Source: Cephalopachus bancanus (taxonomy: Eukaryota; Chordata; Mammalia; Primates; Tarsiidae). Taken from it: DNA of 64,000 nt. Positions within the stretch are counted from its first letter, which is position 1, and each line of letters starts with the position of its first letter. A program made the position numbers and the translations under genes. Positions 37,382-52,949 of the stretch are shown here, piece after piece. The DNA is taken from positions 1,736,001 through 1,800,000 of the forward strand of contig JAPVLO010000146.1 in assembly GCA_027257055.1 (NCBI GenBank). Reading direction: 5' to 3'. The notes below the pieces were generated by a model that searched no databases, was not told where the DNA came from, and was given only the letters and a program-made list of their open reading frames with translations.

Positions 37382-37894
37382 GAGAATCTCTACTCTTAAA
37401 AAAGAAAAGAAAGAAAGAAAGATAAAGAAATCATCTTAAGTTTCTTGGTATTCAGGTCAAGCCATTAAAAAAGACAGTAATTCCCTGAATTACTCATGCC
37501 TCCAAACATATCTCCATTGTGATCTTCTTCTAAAGGGAGGAGCATGTTTTTACTGATGGTTTCTCCAAAGGCTTCTATAGGAAGCCATGGCTCTTTGCTG
37601 TACATTAGGAACATAAGGATTCCGGGATTCTTTTCAGATACTGATGTTTCCTTTGAACTGTTGCCACAATAATGGACAGGTCTGGTGATGTTAACTATCT
37701 ACTGATCCTGGAGGGCATCTTGGTCAAGTGTTGCTTTGGGGAAGAAGACAGAAGGCTGATAATTCTTTTTTTCCTTTTTAACTCAAAGGGGAAAAATGTA
37801 AAACATAGATCTTGAACCAGTTCCAAGAGAAGATAAAGTTTAGATAAAAATTTTAAATCACACATTTGTTCACTGGTCCAAGACTATGAGTATC

Positions 37895-38020
37895 TGGCTT
37901 ATTCACTCAACAAGTAATTACTGAGCTTCTATATGTACCTGGGGCTCTTCTGAAACCTAGGGATACTGCTGTGACTAACACAGGCAAATGCCAAAGCCAG
38001 AAACACGTATAATGCATGTC
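37895..38020 (-). repeat. L2 fragment
   Basis: TATTCACTCAACAAGTAATTACTGAGC ... GGGGCTCTTCTGAAACC is the antisense L2 3' end. Confidence 0.6.
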
Positions 38021-38754
38021 ACGCAGGAAGAAAATACAGCAGGTGCTTAGTAAGGAAAGCTATGCCTTTCATAACACTTCCCATGGTGCTTATGTTCTAA
38101 CCAGTCTTAATGTTGAAAATAAACGGTGCTTACTCCGGCTAAGGCAAACAATCAATGATAGAATGAGTTGTGATGATTCCTTTTGAAACTGCTTTTCTTT
38201 TATAATTAGAAAAAAAAGTTGCAGCTATTAGTAGTAAAGTCCCCAGAAATCATTTCTGGCTCACTTGAAAGGTTCAGTTGTATAAGGACACGTTTAAATA
38301 AACAACTTGGAATAAATAGTGGCTAAAATTTTGCCCATATGTAGTCAGCAAAGCTAGCTGCTTTCATGCACAGTTCAATTTTTTTTAACACAAATGTCTT
38401 CTAAAGACCACAAAATGAATCTTGGGTAGTTTGTTGGAATAATTTCATTGCAAATAATTTTTAAAAGGTGTCAGCTCTGGGAGCATTTACAAATTCTAAT
38501 TTAATCCTGCTATCTTAGGCAAAATAAGCCTTTCAAGCCTCTCAATTTTAGTCATTTCTTGGTGAAAATTGGAGCTATGCAAGAAACATGGGAGATAGAA
38601 TATTTATACAAAATAGAATTCCACTACATTTTGGTCCTATCTGAATTAAGTCATTATACAAGGACTTCTGAATCACAATTATAGCTAATAATAACTCCCA
38701 CTAATACCTACAGCCCAGCTACTAACCACCTACCACTACTAACTGACCACCTAC

Positions 38755-38975
38755 TACATGCCAAGTGGTACTGAACACTAATTATCTACCAAGTATCTTG
38801 TATATACTATCTTAAATACAACAGTGCTAGGAAATAGATATCCTCATCATGCCCATTTCACAAATAACAAACCTGAAATTCAGAAAAATTAGGTAACATT
38901 CCCAAAGGTCACACTCAATTCGTAAATGGCAGAGTAGAAATGTAGCCCTAAAGCTCTTCTCTTTACACTATAGTA
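38755..38975 (-). repeat. MIR
   Basis: Antisense MIR: CCATTTCACAAATAACAAACC ... TTAGGTAACATTCCCAAAGG ... TTACACTATAGTACTGC. Confidence 0.8.
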
Positions 38976-41900
38976 CTGCTCCCCCAGGGCCCCGGATGGC
39001 CGGTTGAGTTTTGTGTGGACTAGCAAAAGACAGTATTGTCCAAGGGACTATACTATCCTATGCTAGAAAAGCTGGTATCATTGTGGTAACTATAATGCAA
39101 AAGGTGCCCCTCTAGTTACACAAAAGCACAACCTGGACCACCTTAAGCAGCGGCCCTGATGCCATGTTGCCCTGTGAACCTTTTGCACAAGACAACACAG
39201 TAAGAAGTCATGGCATTAATCAGCTTCACTTCCACTCATGCAACTAGGATGAGGCCTACGTCTCCCACCCTCTCCTCGCACACAGTGCTCACTGGGATGG
39301 TTGTGGGTGTGGGGACTTGGGAAGCTGTTAGTGACAAACACACTTAGAAATGGGCATGAAAAGCAGAGTCTTAGGGCTGGTCAATTTTTAGGAGCAGGAT
39401 CACAGGGTGAGTGTATGTGTGCACATATTTCCTCTGAGGGGGAGGAGGACTACAGTGCACAATTAGTCAGATGACACACACAGTGCAACATCAAGGGAAA
39501 GTGTCTCACAGCTTCTGTGAAGCAACCACTGATGATGGAGCTGTACTAAGATGTCATGATCGTCACTCTTTGCCAAAGGGCACCTCACTCCTCCTTCCTT
39601 CCTTCTCCCTACAGTCTACAATCACCACCACCCAGTCTTCCTTCCCGGCATTATTTCACACACAAGGCCCCCTCTAGACTCCAGATGGGCACATACGGAA
39701 GCTGCAAGCCATTACTCTTCACTGAATATAAAGTTACATTCATTTATCTCTATCTTCAATGAGAAAGGGAAGGAAATTAAGCAGGAAAGATGGCACAATG
39801 CCTTCAGGAATGGTGTATTCAAGGTCAAAGCCTGCTATAATTGAGTTAAAAAAATATAATAAACTAAAATAACTATGAGCAAAATATGCCTGCTCTGCAG
39901 AATACAGTCCAGCTAGAAGTCTTTATTAAATGTTCCAGTGCACACAATGTGTTAGCTGCATATTGTGTGCTGGAGATTCTATGAGATACCCTGTAGCTCA
40001 TATATACTGAAAAGGGACAGTCACCATGGTAACTAAGTGCTATTTAATGAATACCAAATAACTGAAGCTCAGATGATGGTCTTAAATTGCCAGAACATGA
40101 GTTACTGCTGCTGTTATGGGCTTGCAAGTAACTTACATGCCATTTTCTCTAATAAGATTTTTAACAAGTTAGCCAATTTGGCTGATCTCTGTCTCAACCA
40201 CATGACACCACGAGACTCTATCTTGACACTGCATGAAAATCAAACACCTGATTTCTTCCCCCAACTCTAAGTAGCAAGATATTCCACAGAAATGGGTCAA
40301 ACATTAGATCGGGAATATGTCCTTAAACTGGAAGCTTTGACCCACGTAGTGAAGCGTTAGGACACATACCTCCGTCATAAGCAATAGACACCGGCTCAAT
40401 GAGCCGTCAAGCTGAATACAGCCGACTCTTTTATTTCCGAAAAAGGTGAATGCTCCCTCTACAGTAAATGCAGCTTGTTTTTTTATTGTGCGATGACACA
40501 GAAGAGCTATTGCAGCTGATTTTTGCAGGGACTTTTTACAGGCTAGTAACATTTTAGGTAATCCTTCATCAGGACGTTCAAACCTTCCCTACAGACGCCC
40601 ACTCCCAATTCTCTCTCACCATCTATCACCACATGTCAAATTTCTTGCTCTGGAATCCTCTGGCTTTTTACAGGTTTAAAAGAAAAAGCCCAAGCATGAC
40701 TGCCCTGTTTTCTTTCCCCTGGTCTTCCCCAGTGGCTGTAATGCAGTCCATTTTTAAGGTTACAGATTGTGTGGCAGCATTCTTACTTCTACATGCCATG
40801 AATAAGTAACAAGAATTTAAAACACGAAAATATCTAGGTACCGTGAAGCCAAAAATCATTAGCAAATGCATCCATTCTCCGGAGGCAGGCTTCTTCTTGC
40901 ATAACCAGTAACTCCAAAGGCCTGGTTGGAGCCAACCGAGCTCAGAGTGGGCTGCAGGCACCCCCTACAGCATCAGGCCTGCAATGCATGTTGCTTTCAT
41001 TGAAGAAAATGACGGGTTAGCTTGACAATTGTTTTTGCTAAAACTGTTCAAAGAAATTTCGTAGAAAAAATTTGGCCAGCATCAAATGAGGTGGTAGACA
41101 GCAAGCCTGCACATTACCAGGCACCATTTAATATTAAAATCAGGAAGGTAAAATAAAAAGGAGGAAATTTCTTGTAAGAAAAATCCCTCTATAGATATAC
41201 CTATTTATTATTCATTTGATATAATGACACCTCTCTATAAAGTGAGCTCTATTTAGAATTGTTTCTGTCTGTGACAAACAAAATTGTAACTAGAGACAGC
41301 TCACGACGTCTTCACCTTCCCCTACTCTTCTGCAGCCTGAGCCTGTTCTCTCTCTCATGCAATTAAACATCCACCTATTAATGTCTCCCTTTATCTCACC
41401 TCCCTGCTTCGTCTCCACTTTCAGGGTCAGATCCTGCATTTACTCTCCTCTCTCATGTGGTTCATGTTGATGACTGCTCTAACACAAGAATGATCCTTCT
41501 TTTCTGAAGGCATAGCATCTTGTTTCTGCCTCTTTTGTAGTATTCCTAGCACATTCCTTCTTAGACTGAGAATATTCAGCTTTACAGCTTCTTTCCTCTC
41601 CCTAAACTGTCAGCTTTTAAAGGCAGTGCTTGGCTCCTGTAGGAGGTTGTCCTTGGTGTCTGGCTTTCCCAGGTGCTCCATCAAGAGTGAATTCATGAAA
41701 GAAGAAACACACAAAGGCTCTTTTAGTTTCATTCCTTCTCTCAAAGAGCTCTGCTTAATAAATGAACCTCCCAACCTCCAAAATGAAGGGGATACTTGCA
41801 CACAAGACCAGCGAAATAGTTCTTCCTCCTTTCCTTGGAAAACCTGTTCTACTTATATTCATCTGTATCTATTCACTCTTTCAACAGTCATTTATTGATT

Positions 41901-42169
41901 ACATGCAGTAAGGCAAAAGCATGAAGTGGGAAAACGCTATTTTGACTTTTCCCCGCACCATAGCTGGTGTGGAATACAATCTTTCTAGTTTTCTTTTCTG
42001 CCATGTCTTAGTCACCCCAACCTTCTGCGCAGTGTGCAAGGCTGCATCCTTCTTCTCACTTGCCTGTTCGACATCTATTGCTCTACTCTGCTGAACTGGG
42101 CCAGGCCCAGGTCACGTAAGAATCAGTTAAAACATAAAACTAGAGCATGACTTCCCACTCCTTAAGTGT

Positions 42170-42618
42170 GAGCTGCACACAGTGACTTCCTCCCAAGAAG
42201 TGCAATATGGAAAGTGGAGAGAAATGACTGCATGGTGGAGAAATCTAGCAATTACTACCTGAGCCAATTGATTGGGTCAACATCAGTAGTTGTTAGTCAT
42301 GTTCACAGCCTGTACCCTTGATATGGCATGAAGAAAACGGCACTTTACTCCTGTGGTCTTCCTCCCTAAAACCTATAACCAAGGCTAATAATGAGAGAAA
42401 CACCTGAAAAAAATTCTAACAGAGGGCCATTCTAAAAAATACCTGACCAAGTATTCCTCAAAACTGTCAGGGTCATCAAAAACAAAATCAGAGAAACCGT
42501 CCCAGGTCAGGGAAGCTGAAGGACACATGACAACTAAATGTCATATGGGATCCTGAAATGGAAAAAGAAATTAGGTAAAAACGAGGGAAATTTGATAAAT
42601 GATGGACACTAGTTAATA
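42170..42618 (+). mobile_element. L1M 3' end, first part
   Basis: CTTTACTCCTGTGGTCTTCC, AAACCTATAACCAAGGCTAATAATGAG, GAGGGCCATTCTAAAAAATACCTGACC and ACATGACAACTAAATGTCATATGGGATCC follow the L1MB/MC 3' UTR. It resumes at 42931 after an Alu. Confidence 0.88.
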
Positions 42619-42629
42619 ATAACGTATCA

Positions 42630-42919
42630 GCCGGGCTTGGTGGCTCAGCCTGTAATCCTGCGCCTTTGGGAGGCTGAGGTGAGTGGATTGCCTGAGCCCG
42701 CGGGTTCGAGACCCGCCTGGGCAGGCGAGACCTCATCTCTACAATAAATTAAAAAAAAATCAGCTGGGCGTGGTAGCGCGCGCCTGTAATTCTGGCTACT
42801 CGGAAGGCTGAGGCGGAAGGATCGCTGGAGCCCAGCAGGTCGAGGCTGTGGTGGCCGGGAGCAGCCACTGCACTCCAGTCTGGGCGACAGTGAGACTCCA
42901 ACTCAAAAAAAAAACAAAC
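42630..42919 (+). mobile_element. Alu, lemur-type, young
   Basis: GCCGGGCTTGGTGGCTCAGCC start. 11-bp duplication ATAACGTATCA at 42619-42629 and 42920-42930. Inserted in an L1 3' UTR. Antisense to DPYS. Confidence 0.96.
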
Positions 42920-42930
42920 ATAACGTATCA

Positions 42931-43080
42931 ATATGAGTTCATTAATTGTGACAAATGAACCACATTAATGTAAGATAATAATAGTGGCAAACAGCTGTGG
43001 AGCATATGGGAACTCTGAGTATTATCTTTGCAACTTTTCTGTAAGTCTAAGATATTCTAAAATTAAATATTTGTTTTAAA
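42931..43080 (+). mobile_element. L1M 3' end, second part
   Basis: ATATGGGAACTCTGAGTATTATC and TTTGCAACTTTTCTGTAAGTC complete the L1 3' UTR begun before the Alu. Confidence 0.88.
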
Positions 43081-43205
43081 CAGTGGAATGAGGGTGGTGG
43101 GGACACTTAAAGTCCAGACTTCTTTGCCACTATACAATATAACCATGTAACCAAAAACTATTTGTACACCCTAAAGCTACTGAAATTTAAAAAAAAAAAA
43201 AAAAG
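43081..43205 (+). mobile_element. L1 extreme 3' end with poly(A)
   Basis: ATAACCATGTAACCAAAAACTATTTGTACACCC and a 20-nt A-run mark the terminal part of a different L1. Confidence 0.75.
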
Positions 43206-43233
43206 AGGAACACAAACTCAAGAATATGAATGA

Positions 43234-43518
43234 GCCAGGCACAGTGGCTCACACCTGTAATCCTAGCACTTTGAGAGGCAGAGGTGAGAGGATTGCTTGA
43301 GCACATGGATTGGAGACCAGCTTAGGCAACATGGTATGACCTTGTATCTACAATAAATCAAAAAATTCGCTGGGTGTGGTGGCGCATGCCTGTAGTTCCA
43401 GCTACTTGGAAGTGGAAAGATCACCTGAGCCCAGCAGATCAAGGCTGTAGTGGCCATGAGCGTGCCACTGCACTCTAGCCTGCGTGACAGAGTGAGACTC
43501 TGATTCAAAAAAAAAAAA
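43234..43518 (+). mobile_element. Alu
   Basis: 13-bp duplication AGAATATGAATGA at 43221-43233 and 43519-43531. The right arm is missing part of the GAGGCTGAGG motif. Antisense to DPYS. Confidence 0.95.
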
Positions 43519-44325
43519 AGAATATGAATGAGGAAGAAAGTGAATATGACTGTGGTCCAGTATAGTACGTGAGTGTGCAGGATTCCACAGAATCCAGACT
43601 GCAGGGTGAGAAGAAGCAGAGCGTGGCAGCAGTAGGGGTAGTGACTGAGGGCAATGGAAAGCCATGAACGATGCACAGCTAGAAAAGGCTAAAAATATTG
43701 TCGTGCATCAGAAAGGTCCTCGTTGAGGTCATCATCATAAATTTTGGTCGGGAACAGCCAGCCCAGATGAGTAACTTTCTCATAACAACAAGGCCAAGAA
43801 CAGAGAAAGCTGGCGCTGTCGTCGACCCAGAAAAGGACTCAGCATACGGTTTCTGCAAAGATCTCTCTCTTTGAATGTGAACCATAATCAACACACTTTC
43901 ACCTTGTTCATACATTCCTCCAGATTCAGGATTCTATGAAGCCTCCTCTTCAACACCCCTTTCTTCTTCCCCACATTCAGAAAAAGATGAATTAATGGTA
44001 GTGAAAAATATTCTGATGGTGGCTTAGAGAAAATTTTCTGATTAAAGGATTGAAGAAGCAAGATGCAGAACAAGTCAATTAAGTTAGAGAAATACAAAAG
44101 AGGCTAAATCAATGTAATACACCCTGAAAAACATGTCTTCATTTTTCAAAAGTATAGTAAAACAAGAAAAGAAAAACAGAAAGGTCTTCAGTTTTTTTTT
44201 AAAAAGGATCTGCCTCCCATGTAACCACTAAATAACTAACAACACCTAAAAATGGAAAAGTACCGCAAAAAATAACAATGATCAGACTGGACAAATAAAA
44301 AATAACCATAAGAACACATATCTTG

Positions 44326-44648
<323 letters not shown>

Positions 44649-44689
44649 ACATATCTTGTCTTTATGTAACACATTCCTAGTGTATAAAA

Positions 44690-44850
44690 CATTTGCACAT
44701 GTATGATCTCATCTGATTCTAACAAAAACCATGTGAGGTAGGCACAATTATTAATGATCTCATTTTACATGTGGGAGAGTGGATTTTCAGAGACTTTAAA
44801 TGAACTTTGATGGCACTGGGATTAGAACCTGGGGCCTGGGCTAGTTTTCA
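44690..44850 (-). repeat. MIR
   Basis: Antisense MIR: ATGATCTCATCTGATTCTAAC ... CCATGTGAGGTAGGCAC ... GGGATTAGAACCTGGG. Confidence 0.75.
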
Positions 44851-45799
44851 TGTGTCATTGTGTCTAACACCAAAATGTACACAGTAAGTGGACATAGATA
44901 AAAAAGACTTAGTACAAAAATAATTAAATGCAGAATATGTATCTTTACTCCTAAAAGATAAAATATTTAATTTTCTGTTATCACTACTGCATAAAGTGAA
45001 GCACAGATGTTTTATAAGAAATAGCAAAGACCCAATGAGAGAAAGAGACAGAAACATAAAAGCATAAAGCTTCTTAGTTTGACCTTAAGTTAGTTATTAT
45101 TAGACTAGAAATGAGAGAAGTTGAGCAGGTAATATATGTAGATCTTTTTTAGAAAACTACACATCTGGATCATTATGTGTTATTCTGAAAAAGCGAATAG
45201 GAAAGAAAGGACAAAACAATGTTGGAAAAATCAGTAGCTGAATCTTGTGAGAAAGTGGTCTAAATTTATATAGTGTAAAAACATGACTCAAGGAGACATA
45301 ATCACTGCCTATAAATATCCTCCAAGCAGCAATATGTGGTAAATAAAGTAAGTGAGTTATTCATGATCTTAGGTTCAGGTCATTTCTCTTTGTCCAATTG
45401 TCTAAGGAAGACAATGCTTCACACCTGAGCTGGTGTCGTCCTTAGAAATTAAAAGAGCCTATGAGGACTATAGGCTGGGCCTTGCTGGAGATATTGAGGT
45501 GTCCAGTTAAAAAGAAGAACCACAGGGAATGCTGCCTCCAAAGACTCTACACATTACCAGAAATTATACTGGATAGTCACCTCCCTCAATAGAGTTTTCA
45601 ATTAGAATTTTCATTTTTCCCTCATCTTGAATAAGGAATAACCTAAAATGGAATCAAATCCCAAAGAGCTTTGTTATTGGTCCACCAAGTTGGAAGAAAA
45701 ATGGAATATGACCAATCAAGAATATCATAAAGTGCTCTGCTTTGATACCAGGAGATAGCATGGTACTGAATCGTGAAAAACATACAAGTTTATAACATC

Positions 45800-45990
45800 A
45801 AAGTCACTGGATCAGGATTCTTGCATCAAACCTGCCACTTACACTTTTGTACAGCTGTAGTTTTCTCATTGCCATAAGGTGATCATATTTGTCTTACCTG
45901 ATAAATCACATTTTAGCTATCAAAGTGTTTTTAAAGCCCACTGAGAGCTGTGCAAGTGCCAATTATTGCAAAGTATTAACATGACCATGA
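45800..45990 (+). repeat. MIR
   Basis: CAAACCTGCCACTTACAC ... GTAGTTTTCTCATTGCC ... GAGAGCTGTGCAAGTGCC, decayed sense MIR. Confidence 0.55.
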
Positions 45991-46849
45991 CGCTCCCAGA
46001 TGTTATACTTCAAAAACATCATTTTTCACAAATATTTCTTTCACAAGATACTTTTCTCCCTTTTCCCTAGGTTTTCTCACTAAATCTCAAGGTTTCCTTA
46101 AACCACAGGTTACTTCAAACAACCTACTTGGTCCCAGCCCTTGAAGCAGCCTAAATTGGTTGAATTACAGCCAAGATGACCCTGGAAAGGTCCCTGCTAA
46201 ATGTGCAGCAGTCCTCTGGACAGTGATATTTAAAATATCAAGAGTTCTGTAAACACAGCATACTCAGTTCATCCACAGATCAATCCAGACTCAAGCATTT
46301 TTTCTACTCCCTTCCCAAACAGTTTTTCTAGCCTAGTAGACAAGCTGACCACATTTGGTTTCACTTGTCTTCCTTTGTTATGCAGGGAGATGGACCTAGA
46401 TCATTTGACAGCCAGATTTTAGTCCTTCAATGGGCAATATTTCTCTGTTAACATAACAAAGACCCCGAGTTATGCTTGGTTGGTATCTTAGAACATTTAT
46501 GTAAATCAGATTTATAACCTCCTTCACAGCATTGCATAGATCCTAACCAGCAGTGAGGTGATGTATACTGAAGTGTTTCATTAAAGGCTACTTGCCATGA
46601 CCAAGGCCTGCCAACCATGGGAAATGGTCCCTGGGTGGGCAAAATGAGTGTCCAGAGAATGGCAAGCACAAAAACAAAAAATTAAAACAAAAAAACTCAA
46701 GTATTTTCTGGGGCTTAACTTTAGGCTCATAGAGATGGTAACTTAGCGCTTCAAATGGCACCCCAGGAGCATGGGTAGCTCACTTCGATTGAAGCTGGGT
46801 CCTTGTGACAATATCACTCCAAGAAACTATAGGTTTGGTTTGGTTTGGT

Positions 46850-47096
46850 TTTTTGAGTTAAGGTTTCACTCTGTCACCCAGGCTGGAATGCAGTAGCACA
46901 ATTATGACTCAGTGCAGTCTTGACCTCCTGGTCTCAGGTGATCATCGCATCTCAGCCTCCTGCCTGGCTAATATTTTGTAGAGACGAAGTCTCCCTATGT
47001 TGCCCAGGGGCTGGTTTCAACCCTGAGTTCAAGAATCCTCCCACCTTGGCCTCCCAAAGTGCTGGGATTGCAGGTGTGAATCACTGCACCCAGTCA
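46850..47096 (-). mobile_element. Alu, internally deleted
   Basis: TTGAGTTAAGGTTTCACTC to ATCACTGCACCCAGTC, lacking about 40 bp around the middle A-rich linker. Preceded by a (GGTTT)4 tail. Sense to DPYS. Confidence 0.92.
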
Positions 47097-47898
47097 CAAG
47101 ATTTTTTTCTTACTATAATAAACCACCTAAAAGACTTTGAAGAAATGCCTGTACGATGAAGGCAGAAGGGTCTATCACATTCCTCTTTACACACACAGAT
47201 GTACATACACACAAAATGTTGAACTATGTAATGAGATTTTCTCTACCACAACTGCAAAGTTTATGAAAAGCACAAATCAGGATGCAGTTGTTGTCTGTGC
47301 TAACATCCTACAGAGAAAAATTAACCGAGCTTCAGCTTCTATTGAATGCTTTCCTGAGTTGGTGGAATTTGCCAGACCTGCAATATTAACATAAGAATTA
47401 TGGAAATTGGAGACAAAAAGCTGGCGTCTACTGGGAATGATAGGCTCAAGATGAACTCAACTGGAAAATTTGGCTAACTAAAAGTGACATCCTTTGTGCT
47501 GGAATTTTTCTATCTGAAAGCTTTAGAAAGGCTGTAATTATCTCAAGTTTTCAATTCAACCCTTTTCAAACTAAGCCTTTGATTTTCTTCATTGCACTAT
47601 ACCTTTCCTCTGTGTGAACTTGGGTGTTTGCCAGGCACTGAGGTGATAAATTCATATTAGTTTTATATGCATATCTATTTCCAGAGAATGCAACACAACT
47701 TTTGCAACCTCTATGCCAAGAAAAACAAAGGAATATTTGCACATCAAAACCTTTATCTCGTGTATAGCCTCAAAATACCTGAACACAGCTAAATAAATAA
47801 TCTAATAAGAAATGACTGATTAATACCAAAGCATAAATTCTTGGCAAGTTAGTACTTTTCTCCATGACAAAGCCAAGGATTACAAGAACTTAGACTTA

Positions 47899-48081
<183 letters not shown>

Positions 48082-48364
48082 CTAAAAAAACTCCTATAAT
48101 AAAAATACAAGACTTGCGTTTCTTAAACCAAGCAGAACTGCATATGATTTTTTTTATATTGAGGAACCAACCACATCTGAGGATGCTGATGACTATAAAC
48201 AATAATAATAATGATGGTGGAGATGAGGACAGAGCATATGAAAGCCTGAAGATGACTTTTCAAACTCCTCCTCCCTCAAAAAAACCCCACTAATGTTTCC
48301 CATTCTTCCTGGCAACCCACAAGATTGATGCAAATGACAGCTATATGTTGGCAATGGTATTTTC

Positions 48365-48650
48365 TTTTTTTTTTTTTGAGTTGGAGTCTCACTCTGTCGC
48401 CCAGACTGGAGTGCAGTGGCCGCTTCCGGCCACTGCAGCCTCGCCTGCTGGGCTCCAGCGATCCTTCCGCCTCAGCCTTCCGAGTAGCCGGAATTACAGG
48501 CATGCGCTACCACACCCGGCTAATTTTTTGGTTTATTGTAGAGATGAGGTCTCGCTGTCCAGGCGGGTCTCGAACCTGCGGGCTCAGGCAATCCACTCAC
48601 CTCAGCCTCCCAAAGGCGCGGAATTACAGGTTGAGCCACCGAGCCCGGTT
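48365..48650 (-). mobile_element. Alu, lemur-type, young
   Basis: Perfect 14-bp duplication GCAATGGTATTTTC at 48351-48364 and 48651-48664. Sits 320 bp upstream, in gene sense, of exon 7. Confidence 0.97.
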
Positions 48651-48800
48651 GCAATGGTATTTTCAATTCCCATTTAAAGCTTGCCACCTACAACATTTAT
48701 AATCTGGCTTATTTATCGGAGACCTAGTATTTATGAGATGATAATGCAAACACTAGATAGAATATTGTAGAATTAAGATAATATAGGTGACAACACTTTT

Positions 48801-49082
48801 TTTTTTTAGTTGGAGTCTCACTCTGTCGCCCAGGCTGGAGTACAGTGGCACACGCACCACCCCAGTGTCGACGTGCTGGGCTCTGGTGATCCTTCTGACT
48901 CAGCCTTCCAAGTAGCCAGAACTGCAGGCGTACACTACCATGCCCTGCTAATTTTTTATTTGCTGTAGAGACAAGGTCTCGCCAAGTTGCCTGGGCTGGT
49001 CTCGAATCCGAGGGCTCAGGCAATCCACTCGCCTTGGCCTCCCAAAGTGCTGGGATTACAGGTTGAGCCACCAAGCCCAGTC
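48801..49082 (-). mobile_element. Alu
   Basis: 15-bp duplication GGTGACAACACTTTT / GGTAACAACACTTTT at 48786-48800 and 49083-49097. Confidence 0.95.
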
Positions 49083-49539
49083 GGTAACAACACTTTTAAA
49101 TTAGGTGACAATGCTTATAGAAAGATTAAAAAAATCAGCTGACAAGGTTCAATTTCATGCCATTGAAATTTACATGAACCAACAATTATGGATAGTCTAT
49201 TGCAAGAGATTTTAATATGGACAGAATTCAGAGGGATGAGACGCCTCTAAAGCTTAAAAAAAATTATTCAGAGTTTATTCCTATAGACAGTGGTAAGAGA
49301 GTCCTTAAGGATTATTTAAATATCAAAGAGTCTTGTGTCAAAAATGGTAAAGAACCATGTACTGAAAATATTATCATAAATAAATCATATTAATGCTTCA
49401 GAAAACAGCTTTCTATATGTTACAAAGAAACATTCAGTCATTTTAAAGCCATTTATATAAAGCCATTTATATACATGGGAACTATCAGATTATAAAAGTA
49501 TGCTGTAATGAAGACATTCATTGTTATCAAGAAAATCAA

Positions 49540-49838
49540 GCCGGGCTCGGTGGCTCAGCCTGTAATCCCGCACCTTTGGGAGGCTGAGGTGAGTGGACTG
49601 CCTAAACCCGCGGGTTCGAGATCCGCCTGGGCAGGCAAGACCTCATCTCTACAATAAATCAAAAAAAAAATTAGCCGGGCGTGGTAGCGCGCGCCTGTAG
49701 TTCCAGCTACTTGGAAGGCTGAGGCGGAAGGATCACCGGAGCCCAGCAGGTCGAGGTTGCGGTGGCTGGGAGCGGCCACTGCACTCCAGTCTGGGCACAG
49801 AGTGAGACTCCAACTCAAAAAAAAAAAAAAAAAAAAAA
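49540..49838 (+). mobile_element. Alu, lemur-type, young
   Basis: GCCGGGCTCGGTGGCTCAGCC start, 22-nt A-tail and duplication AAGAAAATCAA at 49529-49539 and 49839-49849. Antisense to DPYS. Confidence 0.96.
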
Positions 49839-50882
49839 AAGAAAATCAAAGCAAGGAGAAAGAGAAGTCACTTGCGATGGTTGAAGTTAGGATGGAGGGA
49901 GAGGGAGTAAGGAGGATGATTAGTAGAAGATAGTGCTACAGAAATGTTTTGAAGATCCTTATGGGTAAATGAATTGTTTAATTAACATCTAATAAGTAAT
50001 GGAGACAATTAAAAGGTTTTTGAGAGGAAGGTAGCATGAACAGAACTTCCTTTGTAATGGGAACTCTGGTACTGAAGTCTAGAATAGATTGTAGCAAGTG
50101 AGTCACTGGAGACAGGGACATCAGCTGTGAGACTGCTGCAAACCTCCAAATAAAATATGAGCCTCCAGATAGAATGATAGCAATGAAGACAGAACTAAGG
50201 AGGCCTTTTGGAAATAAAATGGTCAAGACTTGGTGAATTATTCATTACAGTTAGAAGTGGGTGGTACGTGGAAGGGGAAAGTCATGAAAGAGGCTCCTGA
50301 AATAGGAGGCATGATTAATGAGTCACCTGAGAAAGGATTCCTGGCAGACTGGTGAGAAGGGCATGACAACAGGGACCTCAGGTCTAACCAGGCAAATCTC
50401 CCCTGCTGACCTTTACAACTACATGTGCCAACTGGGTGGACGGGTTAACACACAGACATTTAGTCATTTGATTCTTCTCCATCCTCAGGAAGAAATATTT
50501 CAGTCATGGGAAATTTTAAAATCTTTTTTTCTTGACTTTGAATCTTATTTATGTGACTTCATACACCATTTTAAAAAATATGGTATCCAAGGTTCTTTAG
50601 AAAGGGACGTCAACAAAGATTTCATGGAAACAAGATTGAACACATAAATATCCTTCATGTATTTTCTATCATTTCAAGTATTTTTACCAGTGACACTATA
50701 GGCACTGGAATTCAAGAGCATGAGAAATCAGGTAACAGAAGGGCTATATCGTTTCAGAGACTTCAAGATTAACCCTCTTTGCACCCAATCTTAATTTATC
50801 CCCTAATGTCTCTGCAAAATGGTGCACTGCATAAACTGAACTACGCAGAGAAGAAAATTATGTCTTTTCTGATACTCTTCTA

Positions 50883-52395
<1,513 letters not shown>

Positions 52396-52639
52396 TCAGC
52401 ACCTTAATCTTGTCTTGAGGACCATCTAACAAACACATATATGTTAGTCTTCTCTGCCCTAGCAGAGGGTAATAGCTGTAGTTGAGCAGAACCCCAAACT
52501 ATAATTTATTTTAATAGACAAGATTTACAAATTCATGATGACCTTAAATATGAATGAATAATAAATTTATGTAGTTGTAAGCCATTCATGTTTTAGATCA
52601 TTGGTACTACAGCATAACCTAATGAAAGCTCGCTGATAC

Positions 52640-52850
52640 ATGTGCCATTCTAATGGAACCTTCTCCAAAACCCTACCAGGTAAATGCTGTTATTATCTCC
52701 ATTAAAGGATGAGGACAAAGCTATGAGGCAAGAACTTCTCTAAGTTACATTACATACAATTCATATGGAGTGGAGAAGGTAGGATATGAACCTAGACATT
52801 TTGACCAGAGTGGTTCTAACTTTTATGCTATAGTATTCTGATGACAGATA
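52640..52850 (-). repeat. MIR
   Basis: Antisense MIR: ACCCTACCAGGTAAATGC ... GGATGAGGACAAAGCTATGAGG ... TATGCTATAGTATTCTG. Confidence 0.75.
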
Positions 52851-52949
52851 ATTATAAATATAATAGGTCATATGGATCAGTATTTGCATCAGTATATCTT
52901 TGATGCAAATAGACTAATAATCTTTTTTCTCCCTTAGAAAGAAAACTTC

